From NCBI RefSeq assembly GCF_010367455.1, contig NZ_WRPR01000019.1, positions 1 to 48,953 on the forward strand: DNA of 48,953 nucleotides. Reading direction: 5' to 3'. Every line of letters begins with the position of its first letter. Position 1 is the first letter of the stretch. Below the pieces are notes generated by a model. That model was not told the origin of the DNA. It worked only from the letters and a program-made list of their open reading frames with translations, and searched no databases. The translations under genes and the position numbers were made by a program. This document shows positions 17,401 through 24,181 of the stretch, in pieces. The stretch is from Candidatus Laterigemmans baculatus. Its GTDB lineage: Bacteria > Planctomycetota > Planctomycetia > Pirellulales > Pirellulaceae.

Positions 17401-18953
17401 CGTCCAGCGGAGCGGCAAGCTCGAACATTCGCGTCCGGATCACGTCGAGCCTGGAGAGCGCCGGCGAAGGGGGAATATCGGTCCCCAGCATCCGCTTGCT
17501 CGGAGAAGGTCCGCGGCAGCGCTTCTTCGCCCCGCCGCGGCGGCTGACCAATACCCAAATCGACTGGCAAACCCGCAACGCTCGCTGGGCTGCCCCGCCG
17601 ACTTCGCTGCAGGATGTCGCCCCGCCGCCGGCCTCCCACCTGTTCTACGAAATCGCCGGCGAGTCTTTTTCGGCGACTCTCCGCCAAGCGGATGGGAACT
17701 CCGATGCGGCCCGCTGTCCGCTGTTGGACGTTGCGCTCTTTCCGAGAAAAGACGACTCGCTGCTAGCGCTGATGCGGTGGGACCTGCTGCCAGGCAACCG
17801 CGACCAGGTCGAATTCCAGATTCCGCCGGGGGCGCGCGTGCTGGGAAGCTGGGCTTCGGGAACGCCGAGCGAAGCCCGCCCGGACGACGATTCGCGACGG
17901 GTCACCGTCGCGGTGGGCCTCAGCCGCTTGGCCCAGCAGATCGTGCTGCTCGTGGCGCTGCCGGTCGCCGAACCGGGAGCCGATCTCGCCCTCCCGTATC
18001 TCGTCGATATTCCCGTCACGCGAACCTGGGTCGCGAGCTACGACGACGCCCTCAACCTCCACACCGGTGAAGCGGCTCCCACGCTCGCCGACGCTGCCGA
18101 GGGAGAGGCGCGGGGAAGTTCGCTCGATCGGCTGCTGCAAGCCGAACGCCTGCTGGCCGCCCCCGACCTCTCCCAAGGCCCTTGGCAGACCGCCGACGCG
18201 GACGCGTACCGGCGAGCCCTGGCCGGGGCAATGATGGACGCCCTCGATGCGTCGGTCGACAACGTCGCCGAACGGCCCACAGCGGAAAAACGGGAATGGT
18301 TGCGGCCGTGGTTCGCGCGGCTCGAGGAACTCGGCTGGCACGGGCTGGAACCCGCCACTCCGCCGCTCGGGGCGGAGGAAGCCGAAGGGGATGCGGCGGA
18401 AGCAGGCGGCGAGGGCCCAGCCGATGCGGACGGGGATGCCGATACGGACGGGGATGCCGAGCCGGGCGGGGACGCCGAGCCGGGCGGGGATGCCGAGCCG
18501 GGGGGGAACGATCCCGCGACCGGGCGCTCGGTCTGGACCGCGATCGACGCCTGGGCCCCCCGCTTCCTGCAGCGCGTCCTCGGGGGCGAATTCGACTCCC
18601 GAGTCGCTGCGGGGGGCGTCTCCAGTTCCAGTTGGTGGATTCCTCCTCCGACCTGGACTCCGTCGCGACTGATCTCGGCTCCCGGTGGAGTGGAAAACAT
18701 TCCCGCCGCGATGGCTCCTCGGCAAGTCGTCCAGGGAGACCCTAAAATCCGCGCGATCCGCGTGCTCTGGCTGGGGATCTTGGCGTGGATGATCGCTTCG
18801 ATCTGCCTGCGGTTGATCGGTGCCCGCTACCTGATGCGGCCGGCGCTCTGGCTCGCTGTGTTCGGCCTGCTCTCGCTCACGCTGATCCCGCTGCCGCTCT
18901 CGCTGGCGATGTGCGGAGTGGCGGCCGCCAGCCCGCTGCTCGGCCGCCGCTGA
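11400..18953 (+). CDS. Giant 2517-aa exported multi-domain membrane protein, unknown function
   Basis: The frame is open from 11037, but the GTG at 11400 overlaps the upstream stop (GTGA) and gives a clean signal peptide, MTRGSGFFGVLIAVLGLVPP..AHSQ, for a 2517-residue product. After the signal come a Ser/Gly/Ala/Pro-rich stretch (about 40-140) and a beta-rich ectodomain to about 1165. Three hydrophobic helices follow (about 1167-1245), then a linker, then a second signal/anchor-like helix (LWWVIALGGVVSAATVALAA, about 1315-1335). A second beta-rich ectodomain runs to about 2330, followed by an acidic Asp/Gly/Glu/Pro repeat (about 2340-2370) and C-terminal helices (about 2452-2517). This looks like two copies of the neighbour's layout fused in one chain. 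I recognise no enzyme motif. Function unknown; a structural or scaffold role in the envelope is a guess. Confidence 0.72.
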   Translation: MTRGSGFFGVLIAVLGLVPPLAHSQDSLQRRPGSPAAEVASPASTPSGPTSGSATSGAAASGGSPSGGSPSGGSPSGGGASRGAAGNGSLSSGSLSSGSLSSPTGSAPASPAASGPAASGPAAARGPAAANRPAREGGASLDSWLPHFRRIFFYESHAPRLVPSNFWPVALDDLEAALLREATPGQPGEERPQLSSAVYVARFVSDALVSDPDASMLDLTYRDDAPGQLSLGPMNLALEGDSATAGPPAQSARLLTAADGGVRAVVYQDSRLRFGWSRRGVLGPDGSYHFDLRIPACGRTRFVVGMPAGTQLESLDGVLTAYPSPPQEARGVTGETELTWYGIEAGGLTRLRLVVHPDGAGEAPQRLSVRQLGFDYAASPEGLDWSARLVVDLPRGQTLPQLTIFDGGRITSVRINGEEARWKETADTSAAEGVAEGEEPVSSDGRRVRLQVIPPPASASLPMLPIRFEISGFAPLWDAPDNQHGTVRLPQIGFPDRQPRLAVSQTEALLRVGSPLRLVEILDQAGWSVDEIAPLSAGAAEGAAGEAADGAPAGEQRGEPAGEPTPLPEQSFRITGPPGSTLPAVRLAATEHWPKTNAALRLAAFPNELRARWEAAIEVAGEGPQPLRFVFQSGWQVDSVLLRSSGRIIELPSEAGESGALTVWPESGDVVDGVLRVQITGRHVAQRQGQFHTVPATWFTRLRGSVVRCVAAVVPPADFDWVSGTALRGRRIKSDQLSSAFAEMIGPVSGKTLLFDTDEGLTPELQVRQPPPVFSADLHLDLQLEDGELVEQLRVTCRLPAGRLPQLRVRLGAAGNRPPMQWSPADSPSGQMPSQEPFRAERVAGAPGEGEIWELTPPGNAGDEWVLIGSRRYPFPQAEAAPNRSGPNRRDREQGIAAEDRAAGSSPILIPLPTVPLTQAAQTSSQRATVSIGPRLSLLRTEGPVLRVPRVSSPVAVAAPDESAPQARLAGQVAPEVSSELSGRGSLGGSAAVSGSQGRTGEGWLLRYDASNEASIVLRVAPAAPAPSVVWDERVEVLAGLGGGDRFRASYRLDGPHPLSVRFDPEMRVTEVNGRPLAKEAVQRPGEVRVASPEGGGWVHIDFWRPPPVSHLVRKFRAPSIETSAVVLRRSWRLWTAPDTLAVAASAEGLPPSWMEDHAGAVVTPFAPGETLWLVQSSFAWGMGGAVALLLLGLSWWLFRLAPWIVVAPFIGVAIAAPLVPVWTAPLVGFVLLPMTAAGLLASVWSVRQARDSSSVSVQRSGRYSNGGSRDSGKPGAGKPGQAKRGQPPSSGSRTAAPVELQPTASLGRDSSRLGGLWWVIALGGVVSAATVALAADPSSGSPPGAAAGPLAASPLDTNFEVMIPVTPEGELAGDRVYIPQRVYDSLFRPTGGQQDLGEIQFQSASYQVRVTPSADARIPDSVSIEATWRVEIETASRMVRLPIDPMSLDRLEVIVDSVPNEIRPRPDGDSVLIRPPRAGMNILRASLSPEVELTAAGGVCRLAMGIPAVARASLSVASDGPLTGVNLPKCFGRIEGGDSGNRVTASLGPIDDLMLLWQHRGGTLPRGTDEVRRRWWVQASGEHVSRELELEIGDVASAGAVIALSGDYGPEPSVTSPDWMLQERDDVEPAAGTLRLVSLVEAPGPIRLLWSEPQPLSGGGTIELPDVRPEGLLGGLATLLAIDVPTGWSIAPSASSTLETSLEAGDFFELWQGFQGPADRVWEAPEAAELSVQVLPPPPQLVRGNEAHRLVAARDHLRLEYLATIQTIGDPAQPLRLLLPPEMRIESLQLNGEPTAAIVVPPASNALELLLPPTAASEPTEVQVVGTLPVAADKNFAPPRLRLSGVEIETSRYQMFRGERLRVRELAAPTEVAETGPPIDYDLTAGTVPLRSWVLAAAESSTATRLAGRYQITDVASRFAATTLTTLRWEDGLWTLEATIDVDDFGGSTDFLTVEVPTRWIEGLDVEPAAKWSSQPAIDPATQLIRILPQDPTTGSARAPSSGAASSNIRVRITSSLESAGEGGISVPSIRLLGEGPRQRFFAPPRRLTNTQIDWQTRNARWAAPPTSLQDVAPPPASHLFYEIAGESFSATLRQADGNSDAARCPLLDVALFPRKDDSLLALMRWDLLPGNRDQVEFQIPPGARVLGSWASGTPSEARPDDDSRRVTVAVGLSRLAQQIVLLVALPVAEPGADLALPYLVDIPVTRTWVASYDDALNLHTGEAAPTLADAAEGEARGSSLDRLLQAERLLAAPDLSQGPWQTADADAYRRALAGAMMDALDASVDNVAERPTAEKREWLRPWFARLEELGWHGLEPATPPLGAEEAEGDAAEAGGEGPADADGDADTDGDAEPGGDAEPGGDAEPGGNDPATGRSVWTAIDAWAPRFLQRVLGGEFDSRVAAGGVSSSSWWIPPPTWTPSRLISAPGGVENIPAAMAPRQVVQGDPKIRAIRVLWLGILAWMIASICLRLIGARYLMRPALWLAVFGLLSLTLIPLPLSLAMCGVAAASPLLGRR
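11580..11783 (+). repeat. Three 15-bp minisatellites encoding GSPSG, SLSSG and ASGPA repeats
   Basis: There are three units of AGCGGCGGGTCCCCA (11580-11624), three of GGGAGCTTGAGTAGC (11661-11705), and two of GCGAGTGGCCCGGCT plus an 18-bp variant (11736-11783). All keep frame and encode the disordered segment behind the signal peptide of the 2517-aa protein. Confidence 0.85.
18417..18510 (+). repeat. 18-bp in-frame repeat encoding an acidic GDAEPG stretch
   Basis: Repeated GGGGATGCCGAGCCGGGC-type units encode GDAEPG, preceded by related DGDADT units. The stretch is strongly acidic and lies just before the last domain and C-terminal helices of the 2517-aa protein. It could bind divalent cations or simply act as a spacer; neither is shown. 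Confidence 0.8.
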
Positions 18954-18961
18954 GCCGCCGC

Positions 18962-18991
18962 AGGACTCAGGACTCAGGACCCAGGACTCAG
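18962..18991. repeat. Heptamer tandem repeat (AGGACTC/TGAGTCC), family D
   Basis: About four copies of a 7-bp unit lie between the convergent ends of the giant gene and the FAD oxidoreductase. On the minus strand the unit is TGAGTCC, one base from the TGAGTAC heptamer at 39040-39060. The repeat supplies the oxidoreductase stop codon (18988-18990). Confidence 0.75.
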
Positions 18992-20424
18992 TTGCTGCGG
19001 GTGGCCGCTTTCATCAGCTGTTGGTCGACTTCATTGGCCACGATCACACCGTAATTGATCGCGCCGAGCCAGCCGCTCATGATGATCCCGACGCTCCCGG
19101 CGTGATACAGGCCATCGATTTGCTGGGGCAGAGCGCGGCTCACTCCGAGCCCCTCGAACTTGGTTCCAAAGCTCGCGCCCATTTGGTGCATCGTGTAGTG
19201 CTGGAAAGTCCGCGGCGTGGCGGCTTCGACGCGCTCGACTTTGTCGCGGATTCCCGGCACGAAGCGGTCGAGGGCGTCGAGGGTGGTCTCGATCAGATCC
19301 TGTTTGCTCGCTTCGTACTCGGCGTCGCCGAGCCCGGCCCAGTCCGACCAATTCGCGTTGGTGCTGCTGACGATCGCGTGCCGGCGATGCTTCGCTTCGG
19401 GACGCGTCCGCGGGTAATAGAATGAGAAGGTGCGGCTGGTGATGTCGCGGCTGAGCAGCAGATCGGTGCGGAACTCCTCGGCGGTGCTGGTGAACAGTAG
19501 ATCGCCGCAGGCTTCATCGATCTCCACCTCCGGCTTCATCGCCATGTAGACCTGCGTGCTGCTGTTGTTCAGCCGCACCTCCCGGGCCTGGTCGACGAAG
19601 TTCCGATCAAAGTGCTCCTCGCCGACCATCTGGAAGATCGTGGAGCGGAGATTCGAGTTGCTGATCACGCACCCGGTCTCGATCCGCCGCCCAGCCACCT
19701 CGACCGCTTCGACGCGCCCGCGACGCACCTCAATTTTGTCGACCGCACAGTTGATGCGGATGTCGACGTTGTTCGAGAGCAGCTCGGATCGCATCTTCTC
19801 GATCAGATCCTCGGTCCCGCCCTCGTAGATGAAGACCCCTTTGCTCATGAAGTTGCTGAATACGATCCCGTAGGTGATCGCCGGGTCTTCGAGCGTCGAA
19901 CCATTGGCGTAGGTGATCGGTTCCATCAGCAGCCGCACGATGTCGCTGCGGCCCGGAAAGAATCGCTCAAAAAGCTCGCCCGTCGTGGTCGACTGGTCGT
20001 CGTAGAAATTCATTCCCCGCGCGGTGTCGAAGAACGCTTCGACCGTCGCCGGTTCGACGCCGAACCGCTCGACGAGCAGGCGGGTGAAGTCGGTGCGGTT
20101 GAAGGTCGTCGAGAGCGAGAACATCGGGTTCTCGAAGCGAATGTTCTTGAGCTGCACGATCCGGTCGGCGATCTCGCTCGACCAGTACCGGCGGCAGCTT
20201 TTGATCATCCCGTGCGGGAACCCGTGCAGCGAGATGTCGAACACGTGGCTCCCCGGGCGGCGGAACCACGTCGCCAGTCCCCCAAGCTTGTAGTGCTGTT
20301 CGAGCAGCAGCACGCTGTGCCCGGCGCGCCCCAGAATATTGGCGGCGGTCAGCCCCGCCAAACCGCTCCCGATGACGACGACATCGTAGCGGGAACGAGC
20401 ATCTTTCAAAAAATCGCGGGGCAT
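18988..20424 (-). CDS. Phytoene desaturase/CrtISO-like FAD-dependent oxidoreductase
   Basis: A 478-residue flavoprotein of the CrtI/CrtISO amine-oxidase-like superfamily. The N-terminal Rossmann dinucleotide fold is [21 protein letters not shown] with the ribose-binding acidic residue in [11 protein letters not shown]. The C-terminal FAD signature is [22 protein letters not shown]. Family members desaturate or isomerise carotenoids and related polyprenoids at the membrane; no crtB or other carotenoid gene is nearby, so the substrate is open. The ATG at 20424 was preferred over an in-frame GTG six bases earlier. The gene is divergent from the HemP gene across a 278-bp gap. Confidence 0.8.
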   Translation of the reverse strand: MPRDFLKDARSRYDVVVIGSGLAGLTAANILGRAGHSVLLLEQHYKLGGLATWFRRPGSHVFDISLHGFPHGMIKSCRRYWSSEIADRIVQLKNIRFENPMFSLSTTFNRTDFTRLLVERFGVEPATVEAFFDTARGMNFYDDQSTTTGELFERFFPGRSDIVRLLMEPITYANGSTLEDPAITYGIVFSNFMSKGVFIYEGGTEDLIEKMRSELLSNNVDIRINCAVDKIEVRRGRVEAVEVAGRRIETGCVISNSNLRSTIFQMVGEEHFDRNFVDQAREVRLNNSSTQVYMAMKPEVEIDEACGDLLFTSTAEEFRTDLLLSRDITSRTFSFYYPRTRPEAKHRRHAIVSSTNANWSDWAGLGDAEYEASKQDLIETTLDALDRFVPGIRDKVERVEAATPRTFQHYTMHQMGASFGTKFEGLGVSRALPQQIDGLYHAGSVGIIMSGWLGAINYGVIVANEVDQQLMKAATRSN

Positions 20425-20586
20425 GGGCACTCAGCAAACGGCAGGTCGAGCAAACGATGATTCGAAGCCAACAGGCACCCCGGATGATGACGCGGATCGC
20501 CCGCAAGCGCAACCCCCCGAGTCGAGCTGCGGTCGCGGTGCCGATCGACGGCAGCGGCGAGCCCCCCACCTCTCCCACAACCCGGC

Positions 20587-20603
20587 TTGATACTGAGTCT
20601 CAA
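20587..20603. promoter_or_regulatory. Fur-box-like palindrome upstream of hemP
   Basis: TTGATACTGAGTCTCAA is a 17-bp near-perfect palindrome (one mismatched pair besides the centre) lying 99 bp before the HemP ATG. The 7-1-7 layout with TGA..TCA ends resembles Fur operators, and hemP genes are typically iron-regulated, so Fur control is a reasonable inference. The rest of 20425-20702 shows no gene. Confidence 0.6.
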
Positions 20604-20702
20604 TATTGCACCGATCGCCTTCTTCGGCGAGAATCGAGCGCCACCGCGGCTCGGTCCGAGCAGCGGTGACGGCCTTTTGCTCGCTCGCCCCCGACTCCCG
20701 GG

Positions 20703-21059
20703 ATGACTCCCTTGCCCACCGACGACGAGAATCGCACCGCCGAATCCCGCTCCTCCTCTGCGCCCCACGCCTCCTCAGCGCCCCACGCCTCCTCAGCGCC
20801 CCGCACCCCCTCGGCGCCCGCCTTCCCCGCTGCGCCCGCCTTGCCCGCTGCGGCCCCATCGGGCACCGAACCATCGCGAGACGGTTTGCACGAAGCGGGC
20901 GAGGCGATCGACGCCGCACCGCTGCCAGCGACCGCGTTCCCCAAAGTCGTCGCGTTCTCCGCCCTGGCCCGCTGCGGCGACGAAGTCTGGATCGAGAACG
21001 GCGGCCAGATCTATCGCCTCCGCCGCACCCGCCAAGGCAAACTGATCCTCACCAAGTAG
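20703..21059 (+). CDS. hemP: HemP/HmuP family hemin uptake protein with long N-terminal extension
   Basis: A 118-residue protein. The last 35 residues match the HemP (PF10636) pattern: V-W-I-E-N-G-G-Q-I-Y-R-L-R-x-T-R-Q-G-K-L-I-L-T-K at the C-terminus. Most HemP proteins are about 40-80 aa; here residues 1-80 are an Ala/Pro/Ser-rich segment with SSAPHA repeats encoded by an 18-bp DNA repeat. HemP is a small haem/iron-linked protein or regulator whose mechanism is incompletely settled. A Fur-box-like palindrome lies upstream. No TonB-dependent receptor or haem transporter lies in the window, so this is a solitary hemP. The true start could be further downstream, but no other ATG precedes the conserved domain. 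Confidence 0.85.
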   Translation: MTPLPTDDENRTAESRSSSAPHASSAPHASSAPRTPSAPAFPAAPALPAAAPSGTEPSRDGLHEAGEAIDAAPLPATAFPKVVAFSALARCGDEVWIENGGQIYRLRRTRQGKLILTK

Positions 21060-21184
21060 CGCTAGCCTCGGGCCCCTTGAGCCGCAGGCGCTAGCCGCGG
21101 GCCCCTTGAGCCGCAGGCGCTAGCCTCGGGCCTCGCAGCCCCGAAATTTTCGCTGTAGCACCCGCGGCTAGCGCCGTCGGCTCA
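21060..21184. repeat. Family B GCTAGC-core repeats: three direct, one inverted
   Basis: A truncated copy (21060-21074) and two 25-bp copies (21079-21103, 21108-21132) of GAGCCGCAGGCGCTAGCC + [T/G]CGGGCC are followed by an inverted variant at 21161-21184 (CCCGCGGCTAGCGCCGTCGG + CTCA). They separate the converging hemP and DUF5722 genes. The array could fold as a hairpin on either strand. Confidence 0.85.
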
Positions 21185-21202
21185 AAAATCGGTCGCGGGC
21201 TG

Positions 21203-23917
21203 CTAGAGCTCCTTGAGTCGAATGTTGCGGTAAGACGCTTCGGCGGGAGGGCCGCCGTGAATTTGCAGTGCGATCACGCCGCGGCGGGCGATCGCTTCAT
21301 CCGCTTCGCGATAATCGACCGTCTGCCGATCGTTCAGCCAGATCTGGATCCGCGGGCCCTCGCAGCGAATCCGCAGCCGGTTCCAGTCGTCCTTTCGCAA
21401 GATGTCGCGAACCACTTCCGGGTCTGCCTCGACGAGCATCTTCCGCCGCCGCGATTCGTCGTACAGCGACCCCCAAACCGGTCGCCCGCCGGCCGAGCCC
21501 ATGTCGGCTTGATAGCCCGAGACTTCGTGGCTGCCCGCGATCCGCTCGGTTCGAAACTGGACTCCCGCGTTCTCGCCGGGTCCCACCAGCTTGACTTCCA
21601 GCCGCAGCTCGAAGTCCTCAAAGCTCTCGTCGGTGCACAGGAAGACGTTGTGCGGGATCGGCTTTTCGAGCGAGCCGGCGACGATCGCTTGCTCTTCCAC
21701 GCGAAACCACGCTGGGTCGCCGTTCCAGCCGCTGAGCGAGCTGCCATCGAACAGCGGCTTGAACGTGTAAACCTCCTCGAGTCGCTCCCGCCACTTGGCT
21801 TCTTCGCTCGTACCGATCGCCCGATAAACTTCCCAGCCGAGCTTCTTGCCGCCGGCCGGTTTCCCGCGGCTACCAAGTTTCCGCAGCCCCAACAGCAGCC
21901 CTCCTTCTCCCGCTGCGTCCACCCAGCGGTGGTAGTCGTACGCCAGCACCGTGTCGATCGAGCGCAGCCGGTCCCACGTATAGAGCAAGGCAGCGGCCTG
22001 CTCGCGCTGGGTCTGCTCGCTGTAGCCCTCCTCGGTGTGGTATCCCTGCTCGCTCAGCAGAACTGGGCGCACCCGGCCTTCGGCGTCGCGATTCTCGGGC
22101 AGCTTCACGAACCGATCGAGGACCTGGATGTTCTTCATCGTGATCAGCGGCGTGTCGAAATCGTCCTGGATCTGCGTGTCCTCCCACGTCCGCGAGTCCC
22201 AGAGACTCTCGGGGTAGGGATGGTAGGCGATGCCCCAGCCAAAATCCCCCTCCGCTGCAGTGAACTGGGCCAGCCGCCGCAGCATCTCGCGGGGCGGATA
22301 CGTCTTCCACTGCTCGTCGCGCGGCACGTTCCAGCGGTGCGTCAGCGAGATGAAAACTTTGGCGTGCGGATTGAAGCGGCGGGCCTGTAGATAAGTCATC
22401 CGCATCGACCGCACGTAGGTCCCCAAAAAAACCTCCAGCGGTTGCTTGCCCATGTTCGTCCAGGTCCAGCCGTAGTCGACTTCGTTGTGGATGATCCAGT
22501 GATCGACGCGGCCTACCGAGCGTTGACCCCCACTCGCAGTCGGGCGGCCCGAATATCGCTCGGCCAACAAAGCCAGCACCGCTTCGTACTTGTCGGCCGC
22601 CTGCGGGTCGTCCAGGTTCGGCATCGCGTAGACCCCCGCGCGATTCGCTTCGGGGTGGAGCAAGATGTCCGCATCGCGGGTCGGCAGCAGCAGAATCAGA
22701 GCGACCGTGATCCCGTGCTCGGTAGCGAAGGCGATCGAGCGGTCGGCGTGAGCGAGCTGCCGGGAGTTGACTCGCCAGGTGCGACCGTTGTGGATGAAGG
22801 TCTCACCGCTACCGCCGGCCGCATCTCGGGCCTCTTCGCCCGGGGAGGGGAATTCGCTGAGCAATTTGCTGAGGACGATGTTGACGGTGATGTGCCGGAC
22901 CCCCAACTCGTTCAGCTCTTCGAGCCCGAACACGGGCGAGACGCCTCCCAGCCCTTTGGCGTTCTCGAGCCGCGGTGGGGGAGGCAGCTCGGGCGCTCCG
23001 AGCCGGCTCAGGTCGGTCGCATAGCAAGCGTGGCTGAGCGGCTCAAAAATTTCAGCCACTTCGGTCGCCGCCACGATCTGCCAGCGGCTGCCGAGCCGAT
23101 CGCGGCCGGCCTCCTCGCGGGGCAACTCGATTTCAAAACGGCCTTCGGCGTCGCAGTTCTCCTCGCCGAGCCGCACGACGACGTGCCGCGGCCCGGGGCG
23201 GACGGCGTCGGCATGCCAGGGGAGTTCGGCCAAGGCGACCCGCGTCTCACCCTCGGGGGACTGGCCCCTCTCGGGGCATTGGCCATGGATGCGGATCGTG
23301 GTTGCCTCGACGGCGACGGCTGAAATCGAACCGGGAAAGTCGGCCTCGAGATAGGCTGCGATCTGGTCGGCGTGCTGCTGCTTTTGAAGCCGCTCCTGAG
23401 CTTGCTCCTCCTCGCTCCGCAGTTCCTCTGCCGAGCGAGGGCGGAGCGCCAGCTGCCGGACCCGCAGATTCACTCCCTCGACGATCCCGAAATCGATCCG
23501 CAGCCGCCGCGGTTTTCCCTCCTCCCAAAACCGGTTCCCTTCCACCGACAAAGGCAGCCCCGCCTCGCTCCAGCCCTCGGCCGGACGAAGTCCCTCGATG
23601 TCGATCGGCGGGGTCCATCCCTTGTCGGCGGCAAGGCGGATTTCCATCCCCACGACGCCCTGGGGGGAGAAGTATTCGAAGGCGAGGACCGGGGTTTGCG
23701 CGGCTGCGGCGAGCTCCGGCAGGGGAATTTCAATGAACGGATCCCCCCCGGTCGTGCGTAGTTCCCATTGCCCCTGGTCACGTTGCTCGATCTCCAGGTA
23801 GTTGGTCACAGCCCCCTCGAGCGACAACGGGACGCGAGCTTCGTCGGCCGTCGCGGCGAGCGGCAGTGTTCCAAGAGTCAGGACCAGGGCGAGGAAACCC
23901 ACCATGTACTTGCGCAT
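21203..23917 (-). CDS. Secreted DUF5722 glycosidase-like protein fused to DUF1080 domain
   Basis: A 904-residue exported protein. The signal peptide is MRKYMVGFLALVLTLGTLPLAATA. Residues about 290-700 match DUF5722, a TIM-barrel glycoside-hydrolase-like domain (segments such as HITVNIVLSKLL, WIIHNEVDYGW, VLLSEQGYHT, with acidic residues in catalytic-like positions). Residues about 715-904 are a DUF1080 (3-keto-disaccharide hydrolase, PF06439) domain beginning FKPLFDGSSLSGW and ending NIRLKEL. Both are common in Planctomycetota polysaccharide degradation; the fusion suggests an extracytoplasmic carbohydrate-active enzyme with a beta-sandwich partner. Substrate unknown, and no PUL genes are adjacent. 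Upstream to 24181 lie the family D repeats. Confidence 0.82.
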   Translation of the reverse strand: MRKYMVGFLALVLTLGTLPLAATADEARVPLSLEGAVTNYLEIEQRDQGQWELRTTGGDPFIEIPLPELAAAAQTPVLAFEYFSPQGVVGMEIRLAADKGWTPPIDIEGLRPAEGWSEAGLPLSVEGNRFWEEGKPRRLRIDFGIVEGVNLRVRQLALRPRSAEELRSEEEQAQERLQKQQHADQIAAYLEADFPGSISAVAVEATTIRIHGQCPERGQSPEGETRVALAELPWHADAVRPGPRHVVVRLGEENCDAEGRFEIELPREEAGRDRLGSRWQIVAATEVAEIFEPLSHACYATDLSRLGAPELPPPPRLENAKGLGGVSPVFGLEELNELGVRHITVNIVLSKLLSEFPSPGEEARDAAGGSGETFIHNGRTWRVNSRQLAHADRSIAFATEHGITVALILLLPTRDADILLHPEANRAGVYAMPNLDDPQAADKYEAVLALLAERYSGRPTASGGQRSVGRVDHWIIHNEVDYGWTWTNMGKQPLEVFLGTYVRSMRMTYLQARRFNPHAKVFISLTHRWNVPRDEQWKTYPPREMLRRLAQFTAAEGDFGWGIAYHPYPESLWDSRTWEDTQIQDDFDTPLITMKNIQVLDRFVKLPENRDAEGRVRPVLLSEQGYHTEEGYSEQTQREQAAALLYTWDRLRSIDTVLAYDYHRWVDAAGEGGLLLGLRKLGSRGKPAGGKKLGWEVYRAIGTSEEAKWRERLEEVYTFKPLFDGSSLSGWNGDPAWFRVEEQAIVAGSLEKPIPHNVFLCTDESFEDFELRLEVKLVGPGENAGVQFRTERIAGSHEVSGYQADMGSAGGRPVWGSLYDESRRRKMLVEADPEVVRDILRKDDWNRLRIRCEGPRIQIWLNDRQTVDYREADEAIARRGVIALQIHGGPPAEASYRNIRLKEL

Positions 23918-23954
23918 TGATGTTCACTCGAAAGGAAGGTTCTGGATTCAGGGC

Positions 23955-24056
23955 ACGAGCTCCTACGCGTACTCCTACTCGAGCCGACGCACCGACGGTA
24001 AGCGTGGGACGCGAGTACGAGTACGAGTACCGCTTCGCTGAGTACGAGTACGAGTC
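23955..24056. repeat. Family D TACTCC/GAGTAC repeat block
   Basis: CTACGCGTACTCCTACTCG at 23962-23980 is answered by ACGAGTACGAGTAC and a GCTTCGCTGAGTACGAG block at 24010-24056, an imperfect inverted arrangement nearly the same as at 4740-4895. It lies in the divergent intergenic region upstream of jetA. Confidence 0.75.
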
Positions 24057-24181
24057 ATGCACCCACTCGCCACTCGCCTCCGTCTATGGTGAATAGCGGG
24101 GCTCCTGCCTGTTTTGAAGGTTTTCAACGTTTGCGCGCAGCTCCCATCCTATCCTCATCGACCTCCGCTCGGGCCACAGGC

